Assembly (NCBI RefSeq): GCF_003340555.1
Contig: NZ_QPLJ01000018.1
Coordinates: forward strand, 26,124-90,123
Direction: 5' to 3'
DNA: 64,000 nucleotides
Source of the DNA: Jannaschia formosa
Lineage (GTDB): Bacteria; Pseudomonadota; Alphaproteobacteria; Rhodobacterales; Rhodobacteraceae
The translations under genes and the position numbers were made by a program. Positions 61,581 to 64,000 of the stretch are shown here, one piece after another. The number at the start of each line of letters is the position of its first letter. Position 1 is the stretch's first letter. The notes under the pieces were generated by a model, which was given only the letters and a program-made list of their open reading frames with translations, did no database searches and had not been told where the DNA came from.

Positions 61581-63545
61581 ATGAGCACCAAGATCGCGAC
61601 CGCCCCCTCTCCGGAGACGTCCCTGCAGGGGCTCGACACCGTCCTTCCGGTTTCCCGGCGCGAGATCTTCTGGCGGCCCAAATACCTCGCCGCCTCGGGC
61701 TATCTGGAACATCTGCCGGTGCTGTTCTGGCTGGCCGGCGACCTGCGGCCCGGGACGGTCGTGACCCTGGGCGGCGGCGCGGAGGGCTCGGCGGTGGCGC
61801 ATCTGGCGCTCTGCCAGGCGGTGGAGCGGCTGGGGCTCGATGCCGACTGCACCGGCCTGAACACCTGGCCGGGCGAGATCGGCAGCGTCGCCGACTATGC
61901 CGACACCCAGTATGGCGAGTTCGCGCGCCTGGTCGAGGTCGCGGACGACGCCGCGCCCGGCCTCTTCGAGGAGGGCGGGATCGACCTTCTGGTGGTCGAC
62001 CGCGACCTCGACGCGGGCCTGCTGAAGGGCCTGGGCGCCTGGGCCGACCGGCTGGGCGACGAGGCCTGCCTGGTGCTGCGCGGCACCGAAGCCGCGCGCC
62101 GCGACCCGGAGCTGTCGGCGGCGCTGGACGCCTTCCGCGGCGGCCGCCCGGTGCTGCGCTTCCCGCATGGCGGCGGGGTCTGGGTGATGGCCGCAGGCAA
62201 GGCCCTGCCCGCCCGGCTGGAGCGGCTGGCGGGGATCGAGGGCGACCGGTCGCTGTTCCGCTCGCTGCAGCAGGTGTTCCAGCGGCTCGGCGCGGCCTGC
62301 GCCAACGAATGGGCCGCGCGCGACGCCGCGCGCGTCCAGGCCGGCAACCTGCGCGAGCTGGAGGCGCTGCGCCCCGAGCTCGACCGGCTGAGCGCCGTCG
62401 AGGCCGAGCTCGGCGAGGAGCTGGTCGCGCTGCGCGCCGCCCATGCCGCGCGCGCCACCGAGCTCGAGCGCGTCGAACGCAACGCGCTCGAGGCGGGGCG
62501 CGCCAGGGAAGACCGCATCGCCGCGCTCGAATCGGAGCTCGCGCGCAACACCCGCACGGCCGAGGCCGAGGCGGCGCGGCTGGACCGCGCGCTCGAGACC
62601 GCCGAGGGCGAGCTGGCCGAGCTGCGCGCCGCCCATGCCGCCGATCTCGCCCGGCTGGAGCGGGAGCTGGCCGAGGCCCGGGCCGATACCGGCGCGCTCG
62701 ACGCGCTGGAGGCCACCCGCCGCGAAGAGACGGCGCGGTTCACCGCCCTTCTGGCCGAGCGCGACGGCGAGCTTTCGTCCCTGCGCGAGGCGGCGCAGGC
62801 CGCCGCCGAGGAGGCGCAGGCCGCGCGCGCCGCCCTGACCGACGGGGTCGGCACGCTGACCGCGCTGCTGGCCGAGTCCGAGGAGCGCGAGGCCGCGCTC
62901 TCGCGGGAGCTGGCGGAGCGGCCCGAGCCCGAGGAGATCGCCGAGGCCGGGGCGCTGCGCGCCGCCCTCGCCGAGCGCGAGGAGGCGCTCGACCGGCTCC
63001 GGCGCGAGGTCAAGGCGATCGAGGCCGAGAAGGCCCGGGTCGTCGCCGATGCCGACCGCGCCCGCGCCGCCCACGAGGCCGATGCCCGCCGGGCGAACGA
63101 GGACCGCGCCGCCGCGCTCGGCAAGCTGACGGCCCTGCGCGAGGAGCTGCGGAACAGGCCCTCCGAGGCCGGAGAGATCGAGGATCTGCGCGAGGCCCTC
63201 GCCGCCCGCGACCTCGCCCTGGGCGAGGCGGTGCAGGGCCGCGCCCGGATCGAGGAGCAGGTCGCGGACCTCACCCGCACCGTCGAGCGCCAGGCGCGGG
63301 AGCTGGCCGAGCTGACCGCCTCGGGCGTCGCCGACCCCCGCGCCGCCCAGCTCGCCGGGCGCGCCGCCGAGGAGTTGCGCCGCAGCGAGCGCGAGGCCGC
63401 CGACCTGGCCGCCGCCCTGCGCCGCAGCCAGGACGCCCGCGCCGAGGCCGAGGCCGAGCTGGAGCGCACGAAGCGCGATCTGGCCCGCATGAAGGCCCGC
63501 AAGGAGCATCTCGAGAACCGGATCAGGACCGAGCTGGGTGGGTGA
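61581..63545 (+). CDS. Methyltransferase-like protein with long coiled coil
   Basis: A 654-residue protein. The first 220 residues look like a class I SAM-binding fold (WLAGDLRPGTVVTLGGGAEG near residue 50-70, then GLNTWPGEIGSVADY and IDLLVVDRDLD), though the glycine loop is unusual. From about 240 to 650 the sequence is a near-continuous coiled coil with a strong heptad pattern of Ala, Leu and Glu/Arg (for example LERVERNALEAGRAREDRI, LDRLRREVKAIEAEKARVV). Ends in KARKEHLENRIRTELGG. The layout recalls WbdD, in which a methyltransferase with a coiled-coil ruler sets O-antigen length. It diverges from the GT2 gene. Confidence 0.82.
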   Translation: MSTKIATAPSPETSLQGLDTVLPVSRREIFWRPKYLAASGYLEHLPVLFWLAGDLRPGTVVTLGGGAEGSAVAHLALCQAVERLGLDADCTGLNTWPGEIGSVADYADTQYGEFARLVEVADDAAPGLFEEGGIDLLVVDRDLDAGLLKGLGAWADRLGDEACLVLRGTEAARRDPELSAALDAFRGGRPVLRFPHGGGVWVMAAGKALPARLERLAGIEGDRSLFRSLQQVFQRLGAACANEWAARDAARVQAGNLRELEALRPELDRLSAVEAELGEELVALRAAHAARATELERVERNALEAGRAREDRIAALESELARNTRTAEAEAARLDRALETAEGELAELRAAHAADLARLERELAEARADTGALDALEATRREETARFTALLAERDGELSSLREAAQAAAEEAQAARAALTDGVGTLTALLAESEEREAALSRELAERPEPEEIAEAGALRAALAEREEALDRLRREVKAIEAEKARVVADADRARAAHEADARRANEDRAAALGKLTALREELRNRPSEAGEIEDLREALAARDLALGEAVQGRARIEEQVADLTRTVERQARELAELTASGVADPRAAQLAGRAAEELRRSEREAADLAAALRRSQDARAEAEAELERTKRDLARMKARKEHLENRIRTELGG

Positions 63546-63870
63546 GCGGCGGTCCGGCGTAGCCGGCGAAAGGTCCGGTGGACATTTTCGCCCGCGCGGG
63601 CGGAACCCCGGCGGCCCGGGATCGGTCCAGTGAACCGCTTCAGCTTCCAGAGACGTCGTGCCGACGTCCCGATGAACGGGCAGAGCCCCAAAGCGGCGTT
63701 CCGAGAGCGGTCTTCCGCCGGGGCTGAACCCCGTCCGCGCCTGAAACCGAACGCGGTCGCTCCGATCGGACACTTGCGGAACCCAGATACGGATCGAGAT
63801 CTACTCCCGAAATCCGGTGTTCAGCGCCATCGATCAGGTATCGCCTTCCGAGCGAGGTGAAGGAAGGGCT
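63546..63870. other. Gene-free stretch before the insertion sequence
   Basis: No gene supported. A perfect palindrome CGCCCGCGCGGGCG (63589-63602), 43 bases after the preceding stop, is a likely terminator hairpin. The rest falls in GC content toward the insertion-sequence end and may be old flanking DNA. Confidence 0.4.
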
Positions 63871-64000
63871 TGTTTGTAACTGTTCCATCCCGGCTGATCA
63901 CATTTCCCCACGACGATCCGCGCTCTTCATGGCGAGGTCGATCCTGAGGGACATTCGAGGCGGGGCGAGACTATGCTGATCCATCTTCACAAGCGGGCCA
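63871..64000 (+). mobile_element. Left end of a probable IS481-family insertion sequence
   Basis: Begins with TGTTTGTAACTGTTCC, a plausible terminal inverted repeat, and contains the first codons of a transposase 100 bases in. The element runs past the window edge, so the other end cannot be compared. Confidence 0.55.
63973..64000 (+). CDS. IS481-family transposase, N-terminal fragment
   Basis: Only nine codons are inside the window, reading MLIHLHKRA. This opening is typical of one IS481-family transposase group (an MLIHLHKxA start followed by a helix-turn-helix domain). The gene is cut by the window edge, not necessarily broken. The family call rests on this short match plus the preceding repeat-like end. 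Confidence 0.55.

Noticed and set aside
63630-63860. Short open frames near the right edge
   Set aside because: Both strands are open, neither has a ribosome site or a recognisable product.

Overview
The window is a very GC-rich alphaproteobacterial stretch that is almost entirely a surface-polysaccharide locus. Four features point to Rhodobacterales (Rhodobacter/Roseobacter group): the base composition, an exosortase with a fused EpsI domain next to a rhomboid protease, a gene of the gene-transfer-agent (GTA) head-spike base family, and many small P-loop sulfotransferase-like proteins. Genus cannot be fixed from sequence alone. No rRNA, tRNA, CRISPR array or transcription-factor gene was seen.

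Left part (1-22 kb, mostly minus strand): a GT2 glycosyltransferase; a phosphomannomutase/phosphoglucomutase (manB); five sulfotransferase-like genes; an HdeD-type membrane protein; a GT2/GT4 fusion; and an overlapping four-gene run (sulfotransferase, CgeB-like GT, large GT2, small GT) joined by 4-base overlaps. A 1.3-kb stretch (19.7-21.0 kb) has no convincing gene.

Centre (21-34 kb): an exosortase/EPS block. On the minus strand are a polyprenyl sugar-phosphate transferase, a TPR lipoprotein of PrsT type, exosortase-EpsI, rhomboid protease, and a PssD/PssE (Alg14/Alg13-like) pair; the last four overlap by 4 bases each. Diverging on the plus strand are a GspA/ExeA-type ATPase, a Wzz-like chain-length protein, a BY-kinase-like autokinase, a Wza-like export protein and an outer-membrane protein. 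Together these would start, lengthen and export a polysaccharide and sort exosortase substrates.

Right part (34-64 kb): a DUF2145 protein with a small exported partner behind a duplicated operator; a Wzy/WaaL-type polymerase or ligase with GT2; a GTA head-spike base protein facing a 785-residue protein with a lectin-like C-terminus; further GT2 genes; a metallophosphatase; a sulfotransferase-GT-GT run; a heparinase II/III-type lyase translationally coupled to another sulfotransferase; a GT2/GT4 fusion with manC; a small coiled-coil protein; a GT-methyltransferase fusion; another GT2; and a methyltransferase-like protein with a very long coiled coil. The window ends inside what looks like an IS481-family insertion sequence.

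Overall the genes suggest a mannose-nucleotide-fed, sulfated, Wzy-type exopolysaccharide. No Wzx flippase was found here. The most interesting points are the GTA-spike gene and its possible fibre partner inside the polysaccharide locus, the density of sulfotransferases, a 37-bp upstream element shared by separate operons, and the methyltransferase/coiled-coil protein that resembles a WbdD-type chain-length ruler in layout.
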